Source: Rodentibacter caecimuris (GTDB taxonomy: Bacteria > Pseudomonadota > Gammaproteobacteria > Enterobacterales > Pasteurellaceae). From it: DNA of 64,000 nt. Both the position numbers and the translations under genes were made by a program. This document shows positions 54,820 to 64,000 of the stretch, one piece after another. The stretch's first letter is position 1. Each line of letters opens with the position of its first letter. The stretch lies in the NCBI RefSeq assembly GCF_001019715.1, contig NZ_BBXJ01000001.1:558001-622000 (forward strand), read 5' to 3'. Under the pieces are notes generated by a model. That model saw only the letters and a program-made list of their open reading frames with translations. It was not told where the DNA came from and did no database searches.

Positions 54820-54835
54820 AGTGATCTCTGTCAAA
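54820..54835. promoter_or_regulatory. CRP-like site upstream of the glycogen cluster
   Basis: AGTGA-N6-TCAAA resembles the CRP palindrome with one change in each half. It lies about 80 bases before the malQ start. The remainder of the 290-base gap to upp is A+T-rich. Confidence 0.3.
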
Positions 54836-55030
54836 ATTTAATTTTCTATCTCCTCGTTTTTCTTGAAAATTTTTTCCAAAATCACGTTTTAAACCACAGA
54901 AATATAAACGCTATATAAGATTTTTTATCAATAAATTACTAGAGTTTTTCTATTTTCTGATTTAGAATCGTGCGATTTAATTTTTCATCACTCACATTAA
55001 TCCATTCACTTGCAGCTAAGGGGTAAAATC

Positions 55031-55657
55031 ATGAAACTTGTCGAAGTTAAACATCCGCTGGTAAAACACAAATTGGGTGTTATGCGCGAAGCAGAAATTG
55101 ATACGAAAAAATTCCGTGAACTTGCAACAGAAATCGGCAGTTTATTAACCTATGAGGCTACGGCTGATTTAGAAACGGAAAAAGTCATTATCGATGGTTG
55201 GAACGGCCCCGTTGAAATTGATCGCATTAAAGGAAAAAAAGTAACCGTCGTACCGATTTTGCGTGCCGGTCTCGGAATGATGGACGGCGTATTGGAACAT
55301 ATTCCAAGCGCACGTATCAGCGTTGTGGGGATTTACCGTAATGAAGAAACCCTTGAGCCCGTACCTTATTTTCAAAAATTAGCGAGCGATTTGGAAGAAC
55401 GTCTTGCGATTGTGGTCGACCCGATGTTGGCGACCGGCGGTTCAATGATTGCAACCCTTGATTTATTAAAAGCGAAAGGTTGTAAACACATTAAAGTATT
55501 AGTGCTTGTGGCAGCCCCTGAAGGAATTAAAGCATTAGAAGCGGTACATCCCGATATTGAGCTCTATTGCGCTTCTGTCGATGATCACTTAAATGAACAC
55601 GGCTACATTATCCCGGGATTGGGTGATGCGGGTGATAAAATTTTTGGAACAAAATAA
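55031..55657 (+). CDS. upp: Uracil phosphoribosyltransferase
   Basis: The ATG at 55031 follows AGGGG and gives 208 residues beginning [16 protein letters not shown]. The PRPP-binding loop [12 protein letters not shown] and the uracil-binding [12 protein letters not shown] are present. It salvages uracil to UMP and pairs with the uracil permease gene downstream. Confidence 0.96.
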   Translation: MKLVEVKHPLVKHKLGVMREAEIDTKKFRELATEIGSLLTYEATADLETEKVIIDGWNGPVEIDRIKGKKVTVVPILRAGLGMMDGVLEHIPSARISVVGIYRNEETLEPVPYFQKLASDLEERLAIVVDPMLATGGSMIATLDLLKAKGCKHIKVLVLVAAPEGIKALEAVHPDIELYCASVDDHLNEHGYIIPGLGDAGDKIFGTK

Positions 55658-55676
55658 GACAAGGTTCTAAAACATC

Positions 55677-55701
55677 AAGGCGGCTTTCAAGCCGTCTTTT
55701 T
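55677..55701 (+). terminator. Hairpin between upp and uraA
   Basis: CGGCTT-TC-AAGCCG, extended by weaker pairs, is followed by CTTTTTT. Partial read-through would link the two genes; an uptake-signal half follows. Confidence 0.75.
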
Positions 55702-55769
55702 TCGGGCGGAAAACAGATATCAAACTGACCGCACTTTCAAGTTAATTCAAACAGAGAGTTGAAACTAAA

Positions 55770-57026
55770 ATGACCAATCAAAATCAAACACCTTCTACTC
55801 AAACAGAAGAAGTACAAAGCCTTGCCAAGCAATCCTTTGTCGGCTTACAAATGCTCTTCGTTGCCTTTGGTGCCCTTGTGCTTGTACCGCTCATCACCGG
55901 TTTAGATTCAAATACCGCCTTACTTACCGCCGGCATAGGCACGCTATTATTTCAGCTTTGTACCGGCAAACAAGTGCCCATTTTCCTAGCCTCCTCTTTC
56001 GCTTTTATTGCCCCTATTCAATATGGCGTACAAACTTGGGGAATCCCAACTACGATGGGAGGCTTGGCTTGTGCCGGCTTGGTCTATTTTGCCCTTTCTT
56101 CACTGGTTAAAATTCGTGGCAGCCAAGCCTTAGAGCGTATCTTCCCACCGGTTGTTGTCGGGCCGGTAATCATCATTATTGGGATGGGGCTTGCCCCTGT
56201 TGCCGTCAATATGGCATTGGGCAAAGATAGTGCCTATGCTTATAACGACGCCGTGCTCGTTTCTATGATCACCTTAATCGTTACCCTTTCTGTTGCGGTA
56301 TTTGCAAAAGGATTAATGAAGTTAATCCCGATTATGTTTGGTATCACGGCAGGTTATATTCTTTGTCTTTTCCTCGGTTTAATCAATTTTCAACCAGTAA
56401 TAGACGCCCCTTGGTTTGAACTGCCTAAATTAACAAAACCGGAATTTAACCTTGAAGCCATTCTCTATATGCTGCCGATTGCTATTGCCCCTGCTGTGGA
56501 ACACGTGGGCGGTATTATGGCGATTAGCTCCGTGACGGGAAAAGATTTCCTAAAAAAACCGGGATTACACCGCACTTTATTAGGTGATGGCGTAGCAACC
56601 ACTGCCGCTTCATTGATTGGCGGCCCGCCAAATACAACTTATGCGGAAGTCACCGGTGCGGTTATGCTCACCCGTAACTTTAACCCTAATATCATGACTT
56701 GGGCAGCGGTGTGGGCAATTGCAATCTCGTTCTGCGGTAAAGTAGGCGCATTCCTTTCCACCATTCCTACCATCGTTATGGGCGGCATTATGATGCTGGT
56801 CTTTGGCTCTATCGCCGTAGTAGGGATGAGTACCTTAATCAAAGGTAAAGTCGATGTGACCGAACCTCGCAACCTTTGTATTATCTCCGTAGTAATGACC
56901 TTTGGTATCGGCAATATGTTTGTCAATGTCGGCGATATCGTTGCGTTAAAAGGCATTAGTTTATGTGCGATCGTTGCAATTGTGTTGAACTTGATTTTGC
57001 CAAAAGCAAAAAATAACGTAGAATAA
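55770..57026 (+). CDS. uraA: Uracil permease
   Basis: 418 residues of the NCS2 nucleobase transporter family with about 14 membrane segments. The half-helix substrate motifs are around LFQLCTGKQVPIFLASSFAF and GGPPNTTYAEVTG, and the proton-coupling glutamate lies in PAVEHVG. It imports uracil with protons across the inner membrane for Upp to use. Confidence 0.94.
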   Translation: MTNQNQTPSTQTEEVQSLAKQSFVGLQMLFVAFGALVLVPLITGLDSNTALLTAGIGTLLFQLCTGKQVPIFLASSFAFIAPIQYGVQTWGIPTTMGGLACAGLVYFALSSLVKIRGSQALERIFPPVVVGPVIIIIGMGLAPVAVNMALGKDSAYAYNDAVLVSMITLIVTLSVAVFAKGLMKLIPIMFGITAGYILCLFLGLINFQPVIDAPWFELPKLTKPEFNLEAILYMLPIAIAPAVEHVGGIMAISSVTGKDFLKKPGLHRTLLGDGVATTAASLIGGPPNTTYAEVTGAVMLTRNFNPNIMTWAAVWAIAISFCGKVGAFLSTIPTIVMGGIMMLVFGSIAVVGMSTLIKGKVDVTEPRNLCIISVVMTFGIGNMFVNVGDIVALKGISLCAIVAIVLNLILPKAKNNVE

Positions 57027-57037
57027 AGCCTAAAATT

Positions 57038-57062
57038 AAGGGCTAAAAAAATAGCCCTTTCT
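57038..57062 (+). terminator. Terminator after uraA
   Basis: AAGGGCTA and TAGCCCTT pair around an A-rich loop, followed by a short T tract, 12 bases after the uraA stop. Confidence 0.75.
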
Positions 57063-57091
57063 TCCCCCTAAATCAACAGCGTTATATCATT

Positions 57092-57787
57092 TTGAATCAG
57101 CAATTACCTTTGCCCATTCATCAAATTGATGATTGTACATTTGAGAATTTTTATGCAGACAATAATTTGTTACTGCTTGATTCTCTACGCAAAAATTCAC
57201 AGCAGATTCAACAACAATTTTTCTATATTTGGGGAACGACAGGCTGTGGTAAAAGCCATTTACTTCGCGCCCTCAACAATCAATATTTAAATGAACAACG
57301 TGTCGCAATTTATGTGCCGCTAAGCAAATCCCGTTATTTCTCTCCGGCAGTGCTGGAAAATTTAGAACAACAGGAATTAGTCTGTTTGGATGATCTTGAT
57401 TCCGTTATGGGCGATCCGGAGTGGGAAATCGCAATTTTCGATTTATTTAATCGAATCAAAGCAAGCGGTCAAACGCTTTTGCTCGTGAGTGCCACACTCT
57501 CTCCTTCCGCATTAAACGTACAATTACCCGATTTAGCGTCACGTTTAAAATGGGGTGAAATTTATCATCTTTCAGCGCTAACGGATGAACAAAAACTTGA
57601 GGTGTTACAAAAAAACGCCCGTCAACGCGGTATTGACTTACCTGCTGAAACGGCACAGTTTTTACTTAAACGCCTAAATCGCGACACACACACCTTATTA
57701 CAAGCCTTAGAAAGGCTCGATAAAGCCTCATTACAGGCTCAACGTAACCTTACTATTCCCTTTGTGAAGGAAACGTTGGGACTATAA
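57092..57787 (+). CDS. hda: DnaA regulatory inactivator Hda
   Basis: 231 residues, a single AAA+ module similar to the DnaA centre. The P-loop is IWGTTGCGKSHLLRAL, Walker B is LVCLDDLDSV, and the N-terminal clamp-binding motif is QLPLPI. With the beta clamp it stimulates hydrolysis of ATP on DnaA and so prevents repeated initiation. The only start that keeps the clamp-binding motif is TTG 57092, with no evident ribosome-binding site. E. coli hda also uses a rare start, so low translation is probably intended. Confidence 0.92.
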   Translation: MNQQLPLPIHQIDDCTFENFYADNNLLLLDSLRKNSQQIQQQFFYIWGTTGCGKSHLLRALNNQYLNEQRVAIYVPLSKSRYFSPAVLENLEQQELVCLDDLDSVMGDPEWEIAIFDLFNRIKASGQTLLLVSATLSPSALNVQLPDLASRLKWGEIYHLSALTDEQKLEVLQKNARQRGIDLPAETAQFLLKRLNRDTHTLLQALERLDKASLQAQRNLTIPFVKETLGL

Positions 57788-57791
57788 AGAC

Positions 57792-57822
57792 AAAAAGTGC
57801 GGTCAATTTAACCGCACTTTTC
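57792..57822. terminator. Uptake-signal terminator between hda and der
   Basis: AAGTGCGGT (57795-57803) and its complement (57811-57819) form a hairpin flanked by A and T tracts, serving two convergent genes. Confidence 0.8.
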
Positions 57823-57826
57823 CCTA

Positions 57827-59341
57827 TCATTTTTTCGATTTCTTAATAAATTTCATCAAACGTTTACGTTTGCGTAACTGATTCGGCGTGAGCTTATTTT
57901 TACGTCCGGCAAACGGATTATCGCCTTCTTGGAAGATCAAACGAATCGGCGAACCGATAATTTTCAAGCTTTTACGATAATAGTTTGATAAATAACGTTT
58001 GTAGGAATCCGGCAATTTTTCCATTTGATTACCATGTACTACGATAATCGGCGGGTTATAACCACCCGGATGGGCATATTTTAATTTAATACGACGCCCC
58101 CCGATCATTGGCGGTTGATGTTCATCTGTCGCCATTTGCAAAATGCGGGTAAGCATTGAGGTCGTCATTTTTTGTGTGGCGCAAGCATAAGCTTCTTTAA
58201 TGGAATCAAACAAATTACCCACACCACTGCCGTGTAACGCAGAAATAAAATGCACACGGGCAAAATCAATAAAATCTAAACGGCGGTCAAGTTCCGATTT
58301 CACACGATCTTTGATTTCTTGATCCAAACCGTCCCATTTATTCACCACAATGACAAGAGAACGACCTGCATTCAAAATGAAACCAAGCAAAGACAAATCT
58401 TGGTCTGAAATATTTTCACGTGCATCAATGGTAAGCAACACCACATTCGCATCTTGAATAGCTTGCAGGGTTTTTATCACGGAGAATTTCTCGACCGCAA
58501 GATGTACTTTCCCCCGCTTACGCACCCCTGCCGTATCAATCAACGTATAATGCTGGCCGTCACGTTCCATTGGAATATAAACGCTATCACGTGTGGTTCC
58601 CGGCATATCGTAAACCACCACCCGATCTTCCCCTAAAATACGGTTGGTTAACGTGGATTTACCGACATTAGGACGACCGACTATCGCAATTTTGATATGT
58701 TTATCTTGTTCGCTATCAATTTCTTCTTCCAGACTTTCATCAAGTAATGCGGTATCTTCTTCCGAATCAAAATCAAACCCTTGCGCCCATTCATCCTGCT
58801 CTTCATCGGAAGTGCGGTCGGTTTCTTCTACGTTTTCTATTTGTTCGGCAAAAGGAGCAAGCACTTGTTCCATTAACTGGGTAACGCCACGACCTTGCGA
58901 TGCGGCAATTTGTTCGATATTGCCCAAGCCTAATTGATAAAATTCCGCACAGTGAGAATCAGCATCAATGCCATCGGTTTTATTTGCAACCACAACCGTG
59001 ATTTTATTCTCCCGTTGGCGCAAATAATTTGCAATGCCGATATCTGCGGCGGTCAGCCCCGCACGAGCATCAACGAGAAAAAGCACAATATCCGCTTCTT
59101 CAATAGCAAGCAGTGATTGCTCTGCCATTTTTTCTTCTACGCCTTCTTCCGTACCATCAATACCACCGGTATCAATCACAATAAATTCATGTCCGGCAAT
59201 ATGTGCATGACCGTATTTACGATCACGGGTTAAACCGGGAAAATCTGCTACCAAGGCATCACGGGTGCGTGTTAGGCGATTAAACAGCGTTGATTTCCCT
59301 ACATTTGGACGCCCAACAAGGGCTACAACAGGAGTTGCCAT
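57827..59341 (-). CDS. der: GTPase Der (EngA)
   Basis: 504 residues with two GTPase domains in tandem. P-loops are [18 protein letters not shown] and [18 protein letters not shown], and NKTDG and NKWDG are the guanine-binding motifs. An acidic linker lies between the domains, and a KH-like C-terminal domain ends in a basic tail. Der is needed for assembly of the 50S ribosomal subunit. Confidence 0.96.
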   Translation of the reverse strand: MATPVVALVGRPNVGKSTLFNRLTRTRDALVADFPGLTRDRKYGHAHIAGHEFIVIDTGGIDGTEEGVEEKMAEQSLLAIEEADIVLFLVDARAGLTAADIGIANYLRQRENKITVVVANKTDGIDADSHCAEFYQLGLGNIEQIAASQGRGVTQLMEQVLAPFAEQIENVEETDRTSDEEQDEWAQGFDFDSEEDTALLDESLEEEIDSEQDKHIKIAIVGRPNVGKSTLTNRILGEDRVVVYDMPGTTRDSVYIPMERDGQHYTLIDTAGVRKRGKVHLAVEKFSVIKTLQAIQDANVVLLTIDARENISDQDLSLLGFILNAGRSLVIVVNKWDGLDQEIKDRVKSELDRRLDFIDFARVHFISALHGSGVGNLFDSIKEAYACATQKMTTSMLTRILQMATDEHQPPMIGGRRIKLKYAHPGGYNPPIIVVHGNQMEKLPDSYKRYLSNYYRKSLKIIGSPIRLIFQEGDNPFAGRKNKLTPNQLRKRKRLMKFIKKSKK

Positions 59342-59459
59342 AAAAAATCTCTTATCTTGTCAAAAATGGGGGCATTATAGCGGAAGTTAGGGTGTTGGTA
59401 AAAAATCATTTGAAAACAAATAAAAAAGCACCTATAGGTGCTATTTATTGTTAAAAAAT

Positions 59460-59536
59460 TGGCGGAATGGACGGGACTCGAACCCGCGACCCCCTGCGTG
59501 ACAGGCAGGTATTCTAACCAGCTGAACTACCACTCC
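59460..59536 (-). tRNA. tRNA-Asp (anticodon GTC), copy 2
   Basis: The 77-base minus-strand sequence starts GGAGTGGTAG, has the anticodon loop CTGTCAC and ends in CCA. It is identical to the copy upstream, 60 bases away. Confidence 0.96.
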
Positions 59537-59596
59537 GCAACTAAATATCGTTATTGTTCACTTTTGTAAACACATCAATAAGGAGTAAACGAAAAT

Positions 59597-59673
59597 TGGC
59601 GGAATGGACGGGACTCGAACCCGCGACCCCCTGCGTGACAGGCAGGTATTCTAACCAGCTGAACTACCACTCC
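59597..59673 (-). tRNA. tRNA-Asp (anticodon GTC), copy 1
   Basis: Same 77-base sequence as the next gene on the minus strand; both are probably transcribed from the promoter at 59688-59716. Confidence 0.96.
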
Positions 59674-59687
59674 GCTAAGTGGAGCGT

Positions 59688-59716
59688 ATAATAATGATCC
59701 GCCTTTGTCTCGTCAA
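59688..59716 (-). promoter_or_regulatory. tRNA-Asp promoter
   Basis: TTGACG (59711-59716) and TATTAT (59688-59693) are 17 bases apart on the minus strand, shortly before the first tRNA-Asp. Confidence 0.65.
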
Positions 59717-59750
59717 TCTTTTTTTTCTAATTTCACACCTATTCGTTCAT

Positions 59751-60518
59751 TTAATGCACGGATTCATCATTTGCACGTAAATCCCACAGGCATTTTCCAT
59801 TACTCTTTTTATTGATCATTTTCAATAACTCCAAATGGGCTTGTAATTCTTCTTCATTCGGTTGTAAGCGTTTTAAATTATTAGAAAAAGTAACCGCACT
59901 TTCCATTGATTCCACAGCACTTCTTTCCATCGTGGCTACCATAGGGGTTTCCTCTTCCCCCTCCTCAAACAAGCTGGTTTGTCCGCCTGTCATGGAAAGA
60001 TAAACGTCTGCTAAAATTTCCGCATCCAGTAATGCCCCGTGCAACGTTCGCTTACTATTGTCAATACCTAATCGATCACACAACGCATCCAAACTATTAC
60101 GCTTCCCCGGATACATCTGACGTGCCATTTGCAAGGTATCCGTTACCACGCAAATATCCGTTGTTTTGACATCCAATCCTAATTTACGAAATTCATAATC
60201 CATAAATCCCACATCAAAGGGCGCATTGTGAATTAAAAGTTCCGCCCCCTTAATATAATCTAAAAATTCTTGGGCGACCGCCTTAAATTCCGGTTTATCG
60301 GCAAGCATCGCATCGGTAATACCGTGAACTTTAATTGCCTCTGGATCGACCGGTCGGTTCGGATTAATATAAATATGGAAATTATTTCCCGTATAACGGC
60401 GATTCACCAATTCAACCGCACCAATTTCAATAATACCGTGTCCTTCATAATGTGCACCTAGCTGGTTCATCCCCGTTGTTTCCGTATCCAGTACAATTTG
60501 GCGATTTGGATTAATCAT
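59751..60518 (-). CDS. dnaQ: DNA polymerase III epsilon subunit, proofreading exonuclease
   Basis: 255 residues of the DEDDh exonuclease family: VLDTETTGM holds the first Asp/Glu pair, [16 protein letters not shown] the next Asp, and [14 protein letters not shown] the final His/Asp. It removes mispaired bases during replication. A Gln-x-Ser-LF segment ([10 protein letters not shown]) near residues 174-183 is the likely clamp-binding motif. It is divergent from rnhA as in E. coli. Confidence 0.95.
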   Translation of the reverse strand: MINPNRQIVLDTETTGMNQLGAHYEGHGIIEIGAVELVNRRYTGNNFHIYINPNRPVDPEAIKVHGITDAMLADKPEFKAVAQEFLDYIKGAELLIHNAPFDVGFMDYEFRKLGLDVKTTDICVVTDTLQMARQMYPGKRNSLDALCDRLGIDNSKRTLHGALLDAEILADVYLSMTGGQTSLFEEGEEETPMVATMERSAVESMESAVTFSNNLKRLQPNEEELQAHLELLKMINKKSNGKCLWDLRANDESVH

Positions 60519-60578
60519 TTGTTCAACCTATTTCTTTCCTTTAGAATGACCGGTATTTTACACAACAACGATTTTGTT

Positions 60579-61055
60579 ATGCAAAAACAGATTGAAATTT
60601 TTACTGACGGTTCGTGCCTCGGCAATCCCGGTACAGGGGGAATTGGTATTCTATTACGCTATAAAGAGCATGAAAAACAACTTTCCAAAGGTTATTTCAA
60701 CACCACAAACAATCGCATGGAATTACGTGCAGTAATCGAAGCGCTCAATACATTAAAAGAACCTTGCCAAGTTACTCTTTACAGTGATAGCCAATATATG
60801 AAAAACGGTATCACTAAGTGGATAACAAATTGGAAGAAAAATAATTGGAAAACCAGCAACGGTAAGCCGGTAAAAAACCAAGATTTATGGTTGGCACTTG
60901 ATGATGCTATTCAACCTCACAAAATTGAATGGCAATGGGTAAAAGGCCATGTAGGACACCGTGAAAATGAAATTTGTGATGTTTTGGCAAAAAAAGGGGC
61001 GGAAAATCCTACTTTTGAGGATAAAGGCTACTCTCTAGAACAAAATGATGATTAA
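60579..61055 (+). CDS. rnhA: Ribonuclease HI
   Basis: The start at 60579 gives 158 residues ([20 protein letters not shown]); a longer frame begins inside dnaQ. The catalytic residues are visible in the family blocks: [32 protein letters not shown] and [11 protein letters not shown]. It degrades RNA in RNA-DNA hybrids. Divergence from dnaQ leaves 60 bases for overlapping promoters. Confidence 0.95.
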   Translation: MQKQIEIFTDGSCLGNPGTGGIGILLRYKEHEKQLSKGYFNTTNNRMELRAVIEALNTLKEPCQVTLYSDSQYMKNGITKWITNWKKNNWKTSNGKPVKNQDLWLALDDAIQPHKIEWQWVKGHVGHRENEICDVLAKKGAENPTFEDKGYSLEQNDD

Positions 61056-61098
61056 ATTTTTCTGTTTTATAAGCAAAGATTGTTTAAATTTCGAACTT

Positions 61099-61118
61099 AT
61101 CACATTTAAAAATGTGAT
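61099..61118. promoter_or_regulatory. 20-base palindrome upstream of the porin
   Basis: ATCACATTT-AA-AAATGTGAT is a perfect inverted repeat with 9-base arms, containing TGTGA and TCACA words, but the spacing is unlike a standard CRP site. It lies 38 bases before the porin -35 element. Confidence 0.5.
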
Positions 61119-61155
61119 CTTGATCTGATATTTAAAATTTTACAGCCCTTTTCCA

Positions 61156-61183
61156 TTGACAGAAAAATTGCTTTTTGTAAAGA
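61156..61183 (+). promoter_or_regulatory. Porin promoter
   Basis: TTGACA (61156-61161) and TAAAGA (61178-61183) are 16 bases apart. A hairpin (AATCGCC/GGCGATT, 61188-61207) follows at the predicted transcript start and could stabilise the long leader. Confidence 0.55.
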
Positions 61184-61269
61184 TCCGAATCGCCTATTTA
61201 GGCGATTGACATTTTAAATAATGAAAAGTTCAGTCTTGGTCATTAACATACCAATAAGGAATAACAATT

Positions 61270-62367
61270 ATGAAAAAAACACTAGCAGCATTAATCGTCG
61301 GTGCATTTGCAGCTTCAGCAGCGAATGCAGCAGTAGTTTATGACAACGAAGGTACTAAATTTGAAGTAAACGGTTCGCTTCGTCTTATGTTAGAGAAGTC
61401 TAACCAAGGCGGTCATTGGGAAAAGAAAGATGCCAATGGGGATGTTACTTCTGAAGGTAAAAAGTATTCTCATACTGGCTTAAGAAATGCGGGATCTCGC
61501 GTTGAATTTAAAGTGAAACATGATTTAAGCGATGATTTCTATGCTTTGGGTCGTGCAGAGCTACGTTTTGATGGAAAAGATGAGAGCGGGAAGAGTGCGG
61601 CAAAAGAAGACGGATTTGGTTCTGTTAGAGCTCACCGTGCCTATATTGGTCTTGGTAAAAAAGAATTAGGTCAAGTAACCTTTGGTCGCCAAGTAACTAT
61701 CGGCGATGATGTCGGTATTGCAGAAGACTACGACTATGGTATTTTACCGGATTATGTACCAACATCCGGTCGCTCTGTAATCCGTTATGACTACTATGGT
61801 GTTGAAGGTTTACAATTAGGTGCAAGCTATCAATTTGCTGAAGACCGTACTAACAATGAAGTTAACCACGGCTCATTATCAAATGGTGTTCAAGCAGGTT
61901 TCTTATATGAAAACAATGGGTTAATCCTTGAAGGGGTTTATGGTCGCACTAACTATAAATCAGAACTTAATTCAAATGCTAAACGCAATGTCGATGGTTT
62001 GATGTTGAGTGCAGGTTATGATTTCAAAAGTTTCTTAGTATCAGTTGATGCAGGCTACAAAAAAGATAAAACTGATGGTAGTGAATCTACTAAATCTTTC
62101 TTCGTTTCTCCAGGTTTCCAAGTTCCTGTAATTGCTGATGTCAGTAAGGTATATGGTAACTACTTATATGAGCAATCTAAATCTGGTGATGATAAAACCA
62201 AAACTCATGGTTTCTTGTTAGGTGTTGATTATAAACTTCATAAACAAGTTATCACTTATGTAGAAGGTAAGTATGTTCAGTCTAAAGACTATACTAACGG
62301 CAATTATGACGAAAATTCAAAAGTCAAAGATAAAGCTATTGGTGTAGGTCTGCGTGTATTCTTCTAA
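61270..62367 (+). CDS. Outer membrane porin, OmpP2-like
   Basis: 365 residues. The signal peptide (MKKTLAALIVGAFAASAANA) is followed by a general-porin start (AVVYDNEGTKFEVNGSLRLM). The conserved GLRNAGSRVEFKVKHDLSDDFYALGRAELRF and GKKELGQVTFGRQ regions are present, and the protein ends in phenylalanine (GLRVFF), the signal for barrel assembly. It should be a 16-strand trimeric channel and a main surface protein. Loops rich in Lys, Asp and Ser are probably exposed and variable. Confidence 0.92.
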   Translation: MKKTLAALIVGAFAASAANAAVVYDNEGTKFEVNGSLRLMLEKSNQGGHWEKKDANGDVTSEGKKYSHTGLRNAGSRVEFKVKHDLSDDFYALGRAELRFDGKDESGKSAAKEDGFGSVRAHRAYIGLGKKELGQVTFGRQVTIGDDVGIAEDYDYGILPDYVPTSGRSVIRYDYYGVEGLQLGASYQFAEDRTNNEVNHGSLSNGVQAGFLYENNGLILEGVYGRTNYKSELNSNAKRNVDGLMLSAGYDFKSFLVSVDAGYKKDKTDGSESTKSFFVSPGFQVPVIADVSKVYGNYLYEQSKSGDDKTKTHGFLLGVDYKLHKQVITYVEGKYVQSKDYTNGNYDENSKVKDKAIGVGLRVFF

Positions 62368-62391
62368 TTGTTAAACTAGAGAACTCACAAG

Positions 62392-62421
62392 AAAGGCGAA
62401 TCTTAAGATTCGCCTTTTTAC
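62392..62421 (+). terminator. Porin terminator
   Basis: AAGGCGAATCTTAAGATTCGCCTT is a near-continuous inverted repeat (10-base arms or more) followed by T residues. Confidence 0.85.
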
Positions 62422-62480
62422 TTTTAACCACCTGTCATAAAAACCAACGTTTTTTGAACATTGTTTTTTCAACTTCCTGA

Positions 62481-63236
62481 TTATTTTTGGCTACACACTG
62501 CAATAAAATGCAATTTATGTTTCGGATCATTGAAGGTTTTAAACATACGTTTAAATTGCTCACGGTTTTCTGTTTTCATCGCATTTTTAACAATCTTTAG
62601 TGTGCCTAAAACGCCCTCGTCGTAAATTATTCCTTTTGGTGAAAGTAATGTCATTTCGCCTGAAAATGTATCCACATTACGGAATCCGCTTTCTTGGAAA
62701 AGCCCTTTCCAACCTTCTTTAGTTAAAGGGGTTACCGTTACATTAATCGCCTTACGCATATTATCAAGAATAATTTGATGATCTTCGCCTACCAGCATCA
62801 CATCATGAGTGAGCAAAAAACCGCCCGGTTTTAACACTCGAAAATATTCTACAATGGCTTTTTTCTTCGCCTCTACCGGCAACATCGTCAACATCGCCTC
62901 ATTGATCACAATGTCAAAAGTCTCATCTTCAAAAGGTAATTTCATTGCATTGGCACGCTGAACGTGAATTTTATCTTGCAAGTTATTGGCGACGATATTG
63001 GCTTTCGCCTTTTCTAACGCCTCCTCATCTAAATCAACGCCCTCAATCTGACAACCGAATTGTTTCGCCAAATCAATCGCCGTTGTCCCCATATTACACG
63101 CCACTTCTAATACTTTTTTATTCTGATTAAAATCACCGTTACCAATCAACCAATCCGTTGCTTTTTTACCGCCGGGACGTAAACGTGTTTTTCCTAAACG
63201 GGCCAAAAAATTATGTCCGACTTCTTCTTTCGCCAT
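62481..63236 (-). CDS. Class I SAM-dependent methyltransferase
   Basis: 251 residues. SAM-binding motifs are VLEVACNMGTTAIDLA, GCQIEGVDLDEEAL and DETFDIVINEAML, then LKPGGFLLTHD. The fold is that of UbiE/Erg6-like small-molecule methyltransferases, but the substrate cannot be told. The neighbours (porin, nagA) give no hint, and it appears to be a single-gene unit. Confidence 0.8.
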   Translation of the reverse strand: MAKEEVGHNFLARLGKTRLRPGGKKATDWLIGNGDFNQNKKVLEVACNMGTTAIDLAKQFGCQIEGVDLDEEALEKAKANIVANNLQDKIHVQRANAMKLPFEDETFDIVINEAMLTMLPVEAKKKAIVEYFRVLKPGGFLLTHDVMLVGEDHQIILDNMRKAINVTVTPLTKEGWKGLFQESGFRNVDTFSGEMTLLSPKGIIYDEGVLGTLKIVKNAMKTENREQFKRMFKTFNDPKHKLHFIAVCSQK

Positions 63237-63304
63237 TTTAATCTCCTACTCTTAAACTAAGTTTTTACATTATAGATAAAAATTATTCTTATTAAAGCAA
63301 TAAA

Positions 63305-63345
63305 GAAAAAAATCCATACCGTGGCTACGATATGGATTTTTCTTA
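63305..63345 (-). terminator. Terminator after nagA
   Basis: AATCCATA (63311-63318) and TATGGATT (63331-63338) form an 8-bp stem with A and T tracts on both sides, between nagA and the methyltransferase. Confidence 0.85.
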
Positions 63346-63365
63346 TTTTTTATTCAGTCTATTTT

Positions 63366-64000
63366 TTATGATGACAAATTCGGTTTCCATTCCCCATTCA
63401 CCACCGTGCCAATCACCTCATAATTTGGTGTAAACACGGCAAGATTTGCCACTTTACCTTTTTCTACCGAACCTAAACGATCATCCACGCTAATAGCCCG
63501 TGCCGGATAGAGGTTACTCATACGAATCGCTTCTGCAAGAGGAATTTCTACATGTTCCACCGCATTTTTGATGGACTCCATCATCGTGATCGAAGCTCCC
63601 GCAATAGTACCGTTAGCATCATAACAACGACCTTCTTTTACATAAATGGTTTTGCCTTCAAAGGTGAAACTTTCTAATTCAGGCCCTGCACCCGCTGCCG
63701 CAATAGAATCGGTCACAATGCACAATTTATCACCTTTAATCTTCTTGTCGATTCTGACGTTACCATAGTCAACATGCACGCCATCTATAATAATAGCGGT
63801 GTAAATATCAGAATCCAACACCGCACCGACAACCCCCATAGCCCGACCGGAGCTGATTGGCGACATAGCATTATGTAGATGTGTTGCAAAGGTTGCGCCT
63901 TTACGGAATGCCGCTTTAGCGGTTTCATAAGTCGCATTAGAATGCCCAATGGAAACAACAATACCGCTTTTTACAAAATCGGGAATATATTGTGAGGTTG
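63366..64000 (-). CDS. nagA: N-acetylglucosamine-6-phosphate deacetylase, C-terminal part
   Basis: The frame is open from the window edge to its stop at 63366, giving the last 210 residues. SIGHSNATYETAKAAF and THLYNAMS are conserved metal- and substrate-binding blocks, followed by VTDSIAAAG with the catalytic Asp. It deacetylates GlcNAc-6-phosphate during amino sugar use. The N-terminus lies beyond the window. Confidence 0.93.
   Translation of the reverse strand, partial: TSQYIPDFVKSGIVVSIGHSNATYETAKAAFRKGATFATHLHNAMSPISSGRAMGVVGAVLDSDIYTAIIIDGVHVDYGNVRIDKKIKGDKLCIVTDSIAAAGAGPELESFTFEGKTIYVKEGRCYDANGTIAGASITMMESIKNAVEHVEIPLAEAIRMSNLYPARAISVDDRLGSVEKGKVANLAVFTPNYEVIGTVVNGEWKPNLSS

Noticed and set aside
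54752-55030. Possible riboswitch or leader in the gap before upp
   Set aside because: The region is simple A+T-rich sequence, and I see no conserved aptamer or terminator before upp.

Overview
The window is chromosomal DNA of a Pasteurellaceae bacterium, most likely Haemophilus or Aggregatibacter. The 9-base uptake signal AAGTGCGGT and its complement recur throughout, often as inverted pairs just after genes. The gene blocks also match ones I recall from Haemophilus influenzae: secG-tRNALeu-topB-recR-ybaB, gapA next to an acyl-CoA ligase, and malQ-glgB-glgX-glgC-glgA-glgP. The species is not resolved.

Bases 1 to about 11.6 kb are the end of a P2/HP1-type prophage, integrated at the 3' end of a tRNA-Leu(GAG) gene. 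It runs from a partial late-control/tail gene D, through a leftward accessory island, to a CI-like repressor and Cro-like gene. The island carries a DUF3800 protein, a probable ADP-ribosyltransferase, an Excalibur-domain protein, an exported protein and a zinc-ribbon membrane protein. After the repressor come small early genes, an Ogr-like zinc finger, a gpA-type HUH replication endonuclease, a MazG-like protein, a small helix-turn-helix protein and a convergent tyrosine integrase. Between gene D and the island is a G+C-rich segment that looks like an independently transcribed structured RNA.

From 11.6 to 25 kb lie secG, topB, recR and ybaB, then about 700 bases of apparently decayed DNA, a tRNA-Gly/tRNA-Leu pair, hflKC, a phosphopantetheinyl transferase, the thrABC operon with its leader peptide and attenuator, and a yggS-type gene. 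A complete rRNA operon (16S, tRNA-Glu, 23S, 5S) occupies 25.1 to 30.5 kb on the minus strand. It is followed by murI, recG, spoT, rpoZ, gmk and a broken TbpB-like surface lipoprotein gene with a Pro-Gln repeat.

At 37.8 kb gapA is followed, directly after its stop codon, by an apparently complete group II intron with a reverse transcriptase/maturase. The intron separates gapA from its own terminator, and its 5' part is unusually long. Next come a fatty acid CoA ligase, the glycogen genes glgP-A-C-X-B and an internally deleted malQ, all glycogen genes reading leftward. The last part holds upp, uraA, hda, der, two tRNA-Asp genes, dnaQ and rnhA (divergent), an OmpP2-like porin, a methyltransferase and the 3' part of nagA.

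The strongest leads for new biology are the structured RNA beside the ADP-ribosyltransferase-like/DUF3800 gene pair in the prophage, and the enlarged group II intron placed exactly at the gapA stop codon.
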